From Streptomyces sp. 35G-GA-8 (GTDB taxonomy: Bacteria > Actinomycetota > Actinomycetes > Streptomycetales > Streptomycetaceae), in contig NZ_JAMHJQ010000002.1 in assembly GCF_023534745.1 (NCBI RefSeq), forward strand, positions 133,761 through 197,760: a stretch of 64,000 nt of DNA, read 5' to 3'. Under the pieces are notes generated by a model, which did no database searches, had not been told where the DNA came from, and saw only the letters and a list, made by a program, of their open reading frames with translations. This document shows, one piece after another, positions 28,259-36,430 of the stretch (its first letter is position 1; every line of letters begins with the position of its first letter). The translations under genes and the position numbers were made by a program.

Positions 28259-28816
28259 ATGTATCCGGTCGATCGTAACGGCGCGCGTCTCTCGCTCCGC
28301 GAACTCATCATCGATGACGTGGAAGCGGTCCATTCCATCTACGGCAACGCCGAAGCGACCGCACACCTGAGCTTCACCCCCCGTTCCCGCGAAGAAGTCG
28401 GTGGGATCGTCAGCCGCTCCATCGCTTCGGCCGCAGATTCGCCTCGGGTTGAGTACGCCCTCGGCGTTGTCCAACGCGACAGCGGCGACGTCATCGGATT
28501 CGCGCGCCTTGCGATGGACCCGCACCAGCAGCGCGCCGCGACCATGGGGTTCGCACTGCGACCGGACAGTTGGCGAGTGGGATACGGGCGCGAGACGGTG
28601 CGGCTGCTCCTCACCTTGGCGTTCATAGACCTTGACCTCCATCGCGTCTGGGCCGCTCGCGCTCCGATGAACACCGCGTCCGCGAAGACGCTCCTGGCCT
28701 CAGGAATGACCGAGGAGGGAGTAATCCGCGGACACGTCCATGTCCATGGCGCCTGGCGGGACTCCATCACCTACGGAATCCTTCGCGAAGAGTGGTCGGC
28801 AGGCGAAGAGTCGTAG
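28259..28816 (+). CDS. GNAT-family N-acetyltransferase (RimJ-like)
   Basis: 185 residues from the ATG at 28259; the open frame begins earlier but that part has no RBS. GNAT fold of the RimJ/RimL type: LSLRELIIDDVEAVHSIYG at the start, GFALRPDSWRVGYGRETVRLLL as the acetyl-CoA-binding motif A, then HRVWAARAPMNTASAKTLLASGM. TAGCAT about 8 bases upstream of the ATG suggests a leaderless message. A damaged partial copy lies 1.1 kb downstream (29497-29577). Confidence 0.88.
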   Translation: MYPVDRNGARLSLRELIIDDVEAVHSIYGNAEATAHLSFTPRSREEVGGIVSRSIASAADSPRVEYALGVVQRDSGDVIGFARLAMDPHQQRAATMGFALRPDSWRVGYGRETVRLLLTLAFIDLDLHRVWAARAPMNTASAKTLLASGMTEEGVIRGHVHVHGAWRDSITYGILREEWSAGEES

Positions 28817-28834
28817 TCGCGAGCAAGGAGCGCC

Positions 28835-29503
28835 GTGATCTCGGAACAGGCATGGGCGGACGCCCGGCGGCTGTGGGAGTTCCACAGGATGCGACACGAG
28901 CCCCGGCCGTGCTCGGTCGCTGTTGGCCTGGGCAGCCATGACCTGGGGGTGGCCGACGCGTCGGTGGAGCTGTACCGGAGCGGGATGATGCCGCTCATCG
29001 TCTTCACCGGGGCGACCAGTCGCACGACGCGCGAACTCATGCCCCGAGGTGAAGCGGTCCATTACCGGGAACGGGCCCTCGCGCTCGGCGTTCCCGATCA
29101 CGCCGTACTCGTGGAGCCCCGTGCCCGTAACACCGGCGAGAACATCCGCTTTTCGCGAGCACTGCTCGAAGGGGCCGGCATCGACGTCTCGTCCGTGCTG
29201 CTGATCAGTAAGCCGTACGAGGAACGGCGCGCATACGCCACGGCGCGCAAACTCTGGCCCGGTGTCGACATTGTCAGCGCATCCGTCCCGATGGCCTTCG
29301 AGACGTATACGGATTCCATCGGCGACCCGCACCGCGTCATCGACATGCTGGTGGGTGCGCTGCAACGACTCCTGATCTACCCCGCACACGGATTCATGAT
29401 CCGACAACCCGTCCCCACCGACGTCACCGCAGCATACGAACGGCTGTGCCGCCAAGGCTTCACGAGTCGCCTCGTGAAGGAGGACACGAACACCGGCACC
29501 TGA
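28835..29503 (+). CDS. YdcF / DUF218 family protein
   Basis: 222 residues from a GTG preceded by GCAAGGAG. DUF218 fold: VAVGLGSHDLGVADASVELY, PLIVFTGATSRTTRELMPRGEAVHY, VEPRARNTGENIRFSRALL. It is cytosolic, lacking the membrane segment of SanA/YdcF. Function unknown; SAM binding is reported for YdcF. Its last codons and stop run into the GNAT gene fragment at 29497, so the C-terminus may have been altered by recombination. Confidence 0.85.
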   Translation: MISEQAWADARRLWEFHRMRHEPRPCSVAVGLGSHDLGVADASVELYRSGMMPLIVFTGATSRTTRELMPRGEAVHYRERALALGVPDHAVLVEPRARNTGENIRFSRALLEGAGIDVSSVLLISKPYEERRAYATARKLWPGVDIVSASVPMAFETYTDSIGDPHRVIDMLVGALQRLLIYPAHGFMIRQPVPTDVTAAYERLCRQGFTSRLVKEDTNTGT

Positions 29504-29577
29504 GCTTCACTGCCCGCTCCATCGCCTCGGCCGCGGCCTCGCCCAAGGTTGAGTACGCCCTCAGTGCAGTCCAACGG
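29497..29577 (+). pseudogene. truncated, internally deleted copy of the upstream GNAT gene
   Basis: CACCTGAGCTTCAC and then CGCTCCATCGCCTCGGCCGC...GTTGAGTACGCCCTC...GTCCAACG repeat the GNAT gene at 28364-28476 (peptide HLSFT, then RSIASAA.SP.VEYAL..VQR). About 40 bp between the two blocks are deleted. It has no start or end and is not a gene. It is direct evidence of duplication/recombination at this junction. Confidence 0.85.
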
Positions 29578-29620
29578 ATGCGGGGCCCTGGCCCCGTCGC
29601 ACAGCCGTGGGAGGGGCGTC

Positions 29621-29649
29621 TTCACGCGCCTATACACTGTATGTATAGT
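29621..29649 (+). promoter_or_regulatory. padR promoter with overlapping palindromic operator
   Basis: TTCACG (29621-29626) and TATAGT (29644-29649) are spaced 17 bp, a good sigma-HrdB-type promoter. The palindrome TATACA-N5-TGTATA (29631-29647) overlaps the spacer and -10. The ATG at 29656 starts 7 bases after the -10, so the mRNA is probably leaderless. Autorepression by PadR is the natural reading. Confidence 0.7.
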
Positions 29650-29655
29650 GCGGGT

Positions 29656-30180
29656 ATGTCAATCGGGCACACTCTTCTCGGACTCCTGGAGTCGGGGCCG
29701 CGCCACGGGTACGACCTCAAGCGGTCCTTCGACGACCGATTCGGCCGCGACCGCCCCCTGCACTACGGACAGGTCTACTCGACCATGTCCCGGCTGCTGA
29801 AGAACGGGCTCGTCGTGGTCGACGGCGTCGAGGCCGGCGGCGGACCCGAGCGGAAGAGATACGCGATCACCGAGGCCGGTGTCACCGATGTCGCCGGATG
29901 GCTCGCGACGCCGGAGAACCCGGAGCCGTATCTCCAATCGACCCTCTACACCAAGGTCGTCATAGCGCTGCTCACCGGCCGCAGCGCCGCCGATCTGCTC
30001 GACGCCCAGCGCGCCGAGCATCTGCGGATGATGCGGAGCCTCACCGCGCGCAAACGCGAGGGCGACCTCGCCGACCAGCTGATCTGCGATCACGCGCTGT
30101 TCCATCTGGAGGCCGATCTGCGCTGGCTGGAACTGACCACGGCGCGGCTGGACCGGCTCCGCAAGGACATGGGCCGATGA
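29656..30180 (+). CDS. PadR-family transcriptional repressor
   Basis: 174 residues. The N-terminal winged helix-turn-helix is SIGHTLLGLLESGPRHGYDLK, with the wing around GGPERKRYAITEAG; the C-terminal helical part gives dimerisation. PadR proteins repress neighbouring efflux genes until a ligand binds. Its stop overlaps the ABC ATPase start (ATGA), so it heads a three-gene operon and probably controls it. Confidence 0.93.
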   Translation: MSIGHTLLGLLESGPRHGYDLKRSFDDRFGRDRPLHYGQVYSTMSRLLKNGLVVVDGVEAGGGPERKRYAITEAGVTDVAGWLATPENPEPYLQSTLYTKVVIALLTGRSAADLLDAQRAEHLRMMRSLTARKREGDLADQLICDHALFHLEADLRWLELTTARLDRLRKDMGR

Positions 30181-30863
30181 CGCCCGCCGGCTCCCTGCTC
30201 ATCGCCGAGGATCTGCGCAAGTCGTACGGACCGACCCCCGCGCTCGACGGTGTGACGTTCTCGATCCACCCGGGCGAAGTCGTCGCCGTCATGGGCCCCT
30301 CGGGCTCGGGCAAGTCGACGCTGCTCCACTGCCTCGCCGGGATCGTGCCCCCCGACTCGGGCACGATCACCTATCACGGCCGGGTGCTGACCGAGATGCC
30401 GGACGCCGAGCGCAGCGCCCTGCGCCGGAGCGAATTCGGCTTCGTCTTCCAGTTCGGCCAGCTGGTACCCGAACTGACCTGTCTGGAGAATGTGGCGCTG
30501 CCGCTGCGGCTCACCGGTGTCCGGCGCAAGGACGCCGAACGCGCCGCGCGGGAGTGGCTGGAGCGGCTGGAGGTCGCCGACGTCGGGCCCCAGCGCCCCG
30601 GCGAGGTCTCCGGCGGACAGGGCCAGCGCGTCGCGGTCGCCCGTTCCCTGGTCACCTCCCCGCGCGTGATCTTCGCCGACGAACCGACCGGCGCGCTCGA
30701 CTCCTTCAACGGCGAGCGGGTGATGGAACTGCTGACCGAGGCGGCCAGATCCACCAGCGCCGCCGTCGTCCTGGTCACCCATGAGGCGCGGGTCGCGGCC
30801 TACTCGGACCGCGAGGTGATCGTGCGCGACGGCAAGGCCCGCGAGGCGGAAATCTCCGTATGA
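30177..30863 (+). CDS. ABC transporter ATP-binding protein (MacB/LolD type)
   Basis: 228 residues from the ATG overlapping the padR stop. Walker A GPSGSGKST, Q-loop VFQFGQL, ABC signature VSGGQGQRVAVARSL, Walker B VIFADEPTGALD, H-loop VLVTHEARV. It is the MacB/LolD-like subfamily that energises FtsX-type permeases. It overlaps the permease gene by ATGA. Confidence 0.95.
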   Translation: MTPAGSLLIAEDLRKSYGPTPALDGVTFSIHPGEVVAVMGPSGSGKSTLLHCLAGIVPPDSGTITYHGRVLTEMPDAERSALRRSEFGFVFQFGQLVPELTCLENVALPLRLTGVRRKDAERAAREWLERLEVADVGPQRPGEVSGGQGQRVAVARSLVTSPRVIFADEPTGALDSFNGERVMELLTEAARSTSAAVVLVTHEARVAAYSDREVIVRDGKAREAEISV

Positions 30864-33265
30864 CGCTCCTCGACCAGCGCCGGCCGCCCGCATACGCTCC
30901 CCCGGTCCCGAAGCGGACGCCCGGCCGGCTGCGCACCTGGGCCGGTGATCTCGGGCTCGGGGTGCGGTTCGCCACCACGGGCGGACGCGAGGGCTGGATC
31001 CGTACGCTGCTGACCTCCTTGGGGGTCGGACTCGGTGTCACGCTGCTCCTCCTCGCCGCGTCCGTACCGCGGGTGATGGACGCGCGCGCCGGGCGGGAGG
31101 GCGCCCGCGTCACCGAGGCGGCCTGGGGCGAGGCGCCGGTGCCGCGCTCGGACACGACGCTGGTGTGGATCGACGCCGGGACCGAGTACCGCGGCGCCAC
31201 CGTCGGCGGCCAGTTGCTGCGTCCTGACGGCGGGCGCCCGCCGCTGCCTCCCGGTGTCGCGAAGATGCCCGCGGCCGGGGAGATGGTGGTCTCCCCCGCC
31301 CTGCGCGAGTTGCTGGACTCGCCGGGCGGCGCGCTCCTCAAGGAGCGGCTGGGCCACCGCGTCGTCGGCACCGTCGCGGACGCCGGTCTCCTCGATCCGG
31401 AGGAACTGCGCTTCTACGCGGGCAGCGACACGCTCACCGAGGCCAAGGGCGGCCATCGGACGGCCGGTTACGGCACCGCCATGAACCCCTCGCCGATCGA
31501 CCCGTACCTGATCGTGCTGATCGTGCTGATCTGTGTGGTGCTGCTGGTGCCGGTGGCCATCTTCATCGCCACCGCCGTCCGCTTCGGCGGCGACCGCAGG
31601 GACCGCAGACTCGCCGCGCTGCGGCTGGTGGGCGCCGACATCGCGCGGACCCGGCGCATCGCGGCCGGGGAAGCGCTCTTCGGCGCGGCGCTCGGCCTGC
31701 TCGTCGGGGGCGCGCTCTTCCTCGCGGTCCGGCCGCTGATCGGCGGGGTGCGGCTGTGGAGCCTCAGCGCCTTCCCCGCCGATCTCGTCCCGGCTCCCTC
31801 GCTGGTGGCGCTGATCGTGCCCGCCGTACTCGTGGCGGCGGTCGTGGTGACGCTGGTCGCGCTGCGCTCGGTCACCATCGAACCGCTGGGTGTCGTACGC
31901 GGCGCCCGCCCCCGGCGCCGGCGGCTGTGGTGGCGGCTGCTGCTGCCCGTCGCCGGTGTCACCGTACTGAGCACGGTCGGCACGGTCGGCGAGGCGACCG
32001 CGGTCGATCCGTACCCCATCGCCGCCGGCGCGGTGCTGGTGCTGGTCGGTCTGAGCACGCTGCTGCCCTGGCTCGTCGAGGCCGTGGTGGCGGGGCTGAC
32101 CGGCGGACCGGTGCCGTGGCAGCTCGCCGCGCGCCGGCTCCAGCTGAGCAGTGGCCCGGCGTCCCGGGCGGTCAGCGGCATCACCGTGGCCGTGGCGGGC
32201 GCCATCGCCGTTCAGATGGTGTTCGCGGGGATGCACGATGATTTCGTCAGGATCGTCGGTCAGAACCCGACGCGGGCGAACATCATCGTCGAGGCGTCTT
32301 ACGGCAGCGCGCGGCTGACCCAGGAGATGACCGACGGCTTCCGTGACACCAAGGGCGTCACGGCCGCCGTCGTGGTGGCCGACGGCTATGTGGTCAGGCC
32401 GGGGCCCATCCCCCGGCACGGGATCAGGCCCACCACCACCCTGACCATCGGCTCCTGCGCCACGCTGCGGCTCCTGGCCGAGCTGCCGTCCTGTGCGGAC
32501 GGTGACACCTTCGTGTCCCATGTCGCGGGTCGCGAGGAGCAGAACGACTGGGTCGACGAGACCGCCCGGCGCGGTGAACCGGTCCTCCTCGGCTCCCATG
32601 AGGTCGATGGCGTTCCGACGCCCTCGCTCTGGACGCTGCCCGTGTCCGCGCGCACGGTCGAGGCCAGGACGGACCCGGTGGGCGTCAGGACCGACGGCAT
32701 CCTCGCCACCCCGGGCGCCCTCGACCCGGGGCGCCTGCCCGACGCGCTGACCCGTGCCACGATCCGGACCGACGAGCGGGTACCGGACGCCGAGGAGTAC
32801 GTACGCAACACCGCGGCGGCGATCGACCCGACGACACGCGTGAGGACCTTCAAGGCCGTCGAACGCGACAAGCAGTACGCGAGCGTGGGGACCGGCCTGC
32901 TCGTCGGCGGCACCGCCACGATGGCCCTGATCGCCGCGAGCATGCTGGTCTCCCAGATCGAGCAACTGCGCGAGCGCAGACGCCTGCTGTCGGTCCTCGT
33001 GGCCTTCGGCACCCGCCGTTCGACGCTCGCCTGGTCGGTGCTGTGGCAGACCGCGCTGCCGGTCGTGCTCGGTACGCTGCTGGCCGTCGCGGGCGGGCTG
33101 ACCCTCGGTGCCGTACTGCTGAACATGATCACCAAACGGGTCGCCGACTGGTGGGTCTTCGTGCCCTTCGCGGGTGCGGGCATCGCGGTGATCCTGCTGG
33201 TGACGTTGGTCAGCCTGCCGCCCCTGTGGCGGATGATGCGACCGGACGGCCTGCGGTCGGAGTGA
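30860..33265 (+). CDS. FtsX-like ABC transporter permease
   Basis: 801 residues. Long FtsX-type permease with a first transmembrane helix near residue 50-70, an extracytoplasmic domain (about 75-210), a helix cluster (about 215-450), a second extracytoplasmic domain (about 455-660), and a final helix pair. It is the membrane partner of the preceding ATPase. Substrate unknown; drug, peptide or lipid export fits PadR control. Confidence 0.92.
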   Translation: MTLLDQRRPPAYAPPVPKRTPGRLRTWAGDLGLGVRFATTGGREGWIRTLLTSLGVGLGVTLLLLAASVPRVMDARAGREGARVTEAAWGEAPVPRSDTTLVWIDAGTEYRGATVGGQLLRPDGGRPPLPPGVAKMPAAGEMVVSPALRELLDSPGGALLKERLGHRVVGTVADAGLLDPEELRFYAGSDTLTEAKGGHRTAGYGTAMNPSPIDPYLIVLIVLICVVLLVPVAIFIATAVRFGGDRRDRRLAALRLVGADIARTRRIAAGEALFGAALGLLVGGALFLAVRPLIGGVRLWSLSAFPADLVPAPSLVALIVPAVLVAAVVVTLVALRSVTIEPLGVVRGARPRRRRLWWRLLLPVAGVTVLSTVGTVGEATAVDPYPIAAGAVLVLVGLSTLLPWLVEAVVAGLTGGPVPWQLAARRLQLSSGPASRAVSGITVAVAGAIAVQMVFAGMHDDFVRIVGQNPTRANIIVEASYGSARLTQEMTDGFRDTKGVTAAVVVADGYVVRPGPIPRHGIRPTTTLTIGSCATLRLLAELPSCADGDTFVSHVAGREEQNDWVDETARRGEPVLLGSHEVDGVPTPSLWTLPVSARTVEARTDPVGVRTDGILATPGALDPGRLPDALTRATIRTDERVPDAEEYVRNTAAAIDPTTRVRTFKAVERDKQYASVGTGLLVGGTATMALIAASMLVSQIEQLRERRRLLSVLVAFGTRRSTLAWSVLWQTALPVVLGTLLAVAGGLTLGAVLLNMITKRVADWWVFVPFAGAGIAVILLVTLVSLPPLWRMMRPDGLRSE

Positions 33266-33296
33266 TCCGGCGGTACGGGTGACGGAGGGCGCGGTG

Positions 33297-34304
33297 TCAG
33301 CCCTGGCGCGGCACGCGCGTCGGTTCCGGCGGCGCGGCCGGACGTACCGGAAGGGCTCGCAGGGACTCACGCAGCGCGTCCGCGAAGGTCTCGAACTCCC
33401 CGCCCCGCGCCGCGCCCGTACGCATCGCCAGCGCGATCCTGCGCGCCGGGGCGGGTTCCGCGAAGTAGCCGGTGGCGAGCCGGTCGTTGCGGCCGGTCTC
33501 GACCTGTACGGCCGTACGCGGCAGCAGCGTGACCCCGAGGCCGCCCGCGACGAGTTGCACCAGCGTCGAGAGGCCGGCCGCCGTGGTCGTCACGGGCAGA
33601 CCGTCGACGCGGCCCGCCTCCCGGCAGATGTCCAGCGCCTGGTCGCGCAGGCAGTGGCCCTCGTCCAGGAGCAGCAGCGGCAGTTCCCGCAGCGCCTCGC
33701 GCGGCAGGTCGTGGCAGCCGCCGAGGGGGTGGCCGTCGGGGGTGACCAGGACGAAGTCCTCGTCGAACAGCGGCAGTTCGGTGACCGAGGGCTGGCCGAG
33801 CGGTACGGCGAGCAGCAGCAGGTCGAGCCGGCCGGCCGCCAGACCGTCCAGCAGGGACGAGGTCTGCTCCTCGTGCACCTGAAGGTCCAGCTCCGGGTAG
33901 CGTTCGTGGACCAGCCGGAGCACGGTCGGCAGCAGATACGGCGCGACGGTCGGGATCACGCCGAGCCTGAGGACCCCGGTGAAGGGCGCCCGTACCGCCT
34001 CGGCCTCGTCCACCAGCGCGCCCACCGCGTCCAGTACGGCCATCGCCCGGCCCGCGAGCCGTTCACCGGCCGGGGAGAGCAGCACCTTGCGGGTCGTACG
34101 CTCCACGAGCTGTACGCCGAGGACCTCCTCCAGCGCCGAGAGGGCGCCGGAGAGCGCCGGCTGGCTCATCCCGATCGCGGCGGCCGCGTCCCGGAAGTGC
34201 AGATGCTCGGCCACCGCCGCGAAGGCGCGCAGTTGGGACAGGCTGGGCTGTTTGCCCCGCGCACCCGACTGCCTGATGTGCTGCCCGACGGACACCGATC
34301 CCAC
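33297..34304 (-). CDS. oxyR: LysR-type peroxide sensor OxyR
   Basis: 335 residues. LysR winged HTH at about 20-80 (SLSQLRAFAAVAEHLHFRDA). The redox cysteines are in DEGHCLRDQALDIC at residues 218 and 227, the same nine-residue spacing as C199/C208 of E. coli OxyR. Peroxide forms a disulfide that activates transcription. It diverges from ahpC across an OxyR-type site and is the expected regulator of ahpCD. Confidence 0.95.
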   Translation of the reverse strand: MGSVSVGQHIRQSGARGKQPSLSQLRAFAAVAEHLHFRDAAAAIGMSQPALSGALSALEEVLGVQLVERTTRKVLLSPAGERLAGRAMAVLDAVGALVDEAEAVRAPFTGVLRLGVIPTVAPYLLPTVLRLVHERYPELDLQVHEEQTSSLLDGLAAGRLDLLLLAVPLGQPSVTELPLFDEDFVLVTPDGHPLGGCHDLPREALRELPLLLLDEGHCLRDQALDICREAGRVDGLPVTTTAAGLSTLVQLVAGGLGVTLLPRTAVQVETGRNDRLATGYFAEPAPARRIALAMRTGAARGGEFETFADALRESLRALPVRPAAPPEPTRVPRQG

Positions 34305-34320
34305 TGAACCGACCTCACTG

Positions 34321-34357
34321 ATAGGTACCTCCGATCACGGCGACCGAGTCTAGCTAT
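34321..34357. promoter_or_regulatory. OxyR-type binding site between oxyR and ahpC
   Basis: Tetramers spaced exactly 11 bp: ATAG (34321), CGAT (34332), ACCG (34343), CTAT (34354), against the consensus ATAG-N7-CTAT-N7-ATAG-N7-CTAT. The outer two are perfect; the inner two match 3/4 and 2/4. Position between the divergent genes is right for dual control. Confidence 0.75.
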
Positions 34358-34451
34358 TTCTTTGATCAATGCCGACTGTGCCACCATCGGTGAGCCGTCC
34401 AACCACCCGGAAGACCCCAAAAGGGACTTCCTACCCTCGCAAGGAGCGCCC

Positions 34452-35006
34452 GTGCTCACCGTTGGTGACAAGTTCCCCTCGTTCGAACTGACTGCTTGTG
34501 TCTCGCTGGAGAAGGGCAAGGAGTTCGAGGAGATCAACCACAAGACCTACGAGGGCAAGTGGAAGGTCATCTTCGCCTGGCCCAAGGACTTCACCTTCGT
34601 GTGCCCGACCGAGATCGCGGCCTTCGGCCGGCTGAACGACGAGTTCGCCGACCGTGACGCGCAGATCCTCGGCTTCTCCGGCGACTCCGAGTTCGTGCAC
34701 CACGCCTGGCGCAAGGACCACCCGGACCTGCGCGACCTGCCCTTCCCGATGCTCGCCGACTCCAAGCACGAGCTGATGCGCGACCTCGGTATCGAGGGCG
34801 CGGACGGCTTCGCGCAGCGCGCCGTCTTCATCGTCGACCCGGACAACGAGATCCAGTTCACGATGGTGACCGCCGGTTCCGTGGGCCGTAACCCCAAGGA
34901 GGTCCTGCGGGTGCTCGACGCGCTCCAGACCGACGAGCTGTGCCCGTGCAACTGGAACAAGGGCGAGAACACCCTCGACCCCGTCAAGCTCCTGTCGGGC
35001 GAGTGA
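34452..35006 (+). CDS. ahpC: alkyl hydroperoxide reductase peroxiredoxin subunit
   Basis: 184 residues from the GTG at 34452 (AAGGAG RBS); upstream ATGs lie outside the conserved protein. Peroxidatic Cys51 is in FTFVCPTEIAAFG. The C-terminal CPCNW carries Cys164/Cys166, one the resolving cysteine. Cys16 is an additional cysteine. Reduces peroxides and organic hydroperoxides using AhpD as electron donor. Six bases separate it from ahpD. Confidence 0.96.
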   Translation: MLTVGDKFPSFELTACVSLEKGKEFEEINHKTYEGKWKVIFAWPKDFTFVCPTEIAAFGRLNDEFADRDAQILGFSGDSEFVHHAWRKDHPDLRDLPFPMLADSKHELMRDLGIEGADGFAQRAVFIVDPDNEIQFTMVTAGSVGRNPKEVLRVLDALQTDELCPCNWNKGENTLDPVKLLSGE

Positions 35007-35012
35007 TCCCCG

Positions 35013-35561
35013 ATGGCCCTCGATGAACTGAAGTCGGCCCTGCCGGACTACGCCAAGGACCTGCGGCTGAACCTCGGTTCGGTCATCGGCAACAGCGAGC
35101 TGCCGGCGCAGCGGCTCTGGGGCACCGTGCTGGCCTGCGCGATCGCCTCGCGCTCGGCACGGGTGCTGCGCGAGCTGGAGCCGGAGGCGAAGGCGAATCT
35201 GAGCGCGGAGGCGTACACCGCCGCCAAGTCGGCCGCCGCGATCATGGCGATGAACAATGTCTTCTACCGGACCCGGCATCTGCTGTCGGACCCCGAGTAC
35301 GGGACGCTGCGGGCCGGTCTGCGGATGAACGTCATCGGCAACCCGGGTGTGGAGAAGATCGACTTCGAGCTGTGGTCGCTCGCCGTCTCCGCGATCAACG
35401 GCTGTGGCCAGTGCCTCGACTCGCACGAGCAGGTGCTCCGTACGGCCGGTGTGGACCGCGAGACGATCCAGGAAGCCTTCAAGATCGCCTCGGTGATCCA
35501 GGCGGTCGGTACGACCCTCGACGCCGAGGCCGTGCTCGCCGGGGACGTACTCGCCGAGTAG
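35013..35561 (+). CDS. ahpD: alkylhydroperoxidase AhpD
   Basis: 182 residues. The catalytic CxxC with its proton-relay histidine is [11 protein letters not shown] (Cys131, Cys134, His138); the helical AhpD fold surrounds it. It reduces oxidised AhpC through a lipoamide-linked system in actinobacteria. Co-transcribed with ahpC and ends at a large hairpin. Confidence 0.96.
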   Translation: MALDELKSALPDYAKDLRLNLGSVIGNSELPAQRLWGTVLACAIASRSARVLRELEPEAKANLSAEAYTAAKSAAAIMAMNNVFYRTRHLLSDPEYGTLRAGLRMNVIGNPGVEKIDFELWSLAVSAINGCGQCLDSHEQVLRTAGVDRETIQEAFKIASVIQAVGTTLDAEAVLAGDVLAE

Positions 35562-35600
35562 GGCCCGGCCGCATCACCGCGCCACCGGTACGTACGTGAG

Positions 35601-35648
35601 GTTCGGCCCCCTGTCACCCACCCGGCCGTGGTGGGCAGGGGGCCGAAC
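35601..35648. terminator. large nested-hairpin terminator after ahpD
   Basis: GTTCGGCCCCCTG pairs with CAGGGGGCCGAAC, with an inner CCCACC/GGTGGG stem. It lies between ahpD and the convergent gene ending at 35669, so it serves both. Confidence 0.88.
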
Positions 35649-35668
35649 GCGTCAGCGCGGCTCCCCGG

Positions 35669-36430
35669 TCACTTCTTGACCGCGGCCATCAGCTTCTTCA
35701 TGTCCTCGACCAGGGCGAGTTCGAGGGCGTCGGGGTCGACCCGCTCCGGTTTCGCGGGTGGTCCGGTGCCGTGCGGGCCTTCGGCGATGTACTCGCTCCT
35801 GACCTCGATCGAGAACACGGCCCGGCCGTCGAGGACCTTCAACTCAGGGGTGTATCCGGCGGAATCCGTCATCAGATAGGCGCGCTCGCCCAGTTCCGGA
35901 ATCCGTTTGGTCTTGCGGTCGACGATCCGGGAGAGCGCGAGCGGAGTCAGTGTCGCGTCGAACTCCGGAGCCGGGTCGGTCTCCTTGTGCAGGGTGTAGT
36001 TGACGACGACGGACGAGTACGACGACGGCAGGGCGTCGTCCTTCACCTCGTGCGGCCGTCCCTTCATCATCGTGACATCGCAGAAGGACCGGTCTATCAC
36101 CCGCTGTTCCTCCACCGCGGGCTGCGGGGAGCGCTTTCCGCCGAGGAGTTCGGAGAGCGCGGACAGATCGGCGTCCAGGCACAGGTCCTCGCTGATCCGG
36201 TAGCCGCGCAGATCCGCTCCGGTCCGGTCGTACGCGTACAGCCCGCCCGCCCAGACGGCGGAGGCGACCACCGCGCCGCCGAGGGCCCAGATCCACCGGA
36301 CGCCGCGCGGGGGCTCCGTCGGCGCGTTCCGTCGACGCGCCGCGTCGTCGCCGACCACGACCGTCTCGGACCGGTCGGGCGGCCGGGGAGCGCCGCCGTC
36401 CTCGCCTTCCAGCTCCGGCTCGGAGATCAC
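35669..36430 (-). CDS. single-pass membrane protein of unknown function
   Basis: 253 residues from a GTG that overlaps the AI-2E permease stop (GTGA); the open frame extends 135 codons upstream but inside the permease gene. An acidic/basic cytoplasmic N-terminus (1-45) is followed by one helix (about 47-70) and an extracytoplasmic domain with two cysteines (EDLCLDADL, RSFCDVTMM) that could form a disulfide. It ends in lysines. No family recognised. Coupled to the permease. Confidence 0.75.
   Translation of the reverse strand: MISEPELEGEDGGAPRPPDRSETVVVGDDAARRRNAPTEPPRGVRWIWALGGAVVASAVWAGGLYAYDRTGADLRGYRISEDLCLDADLSALSELLGGKRSPQPAVEEQRVIDRSFCDVTMMKGRPHEVKDDALPSSYSSVVVNYTLHKETDPAPEFDATLTPLALSRIVDRKTKRIPELGERAYLMTDSAGYTPELKVLDGRAVFSIEVRSEYIAEGPHGTGPPAKPERVDPDALELALVEDMKKLMAAVKK

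Noticed and set aside
30800-33370. 856-aa open frame antisense to the ABC permease gene
   Set aside because: Pro/Arg/Gly/Asp/His-rich composition without family motifs. It is the third-position GC shadow of a real gene that has clear permease structure.
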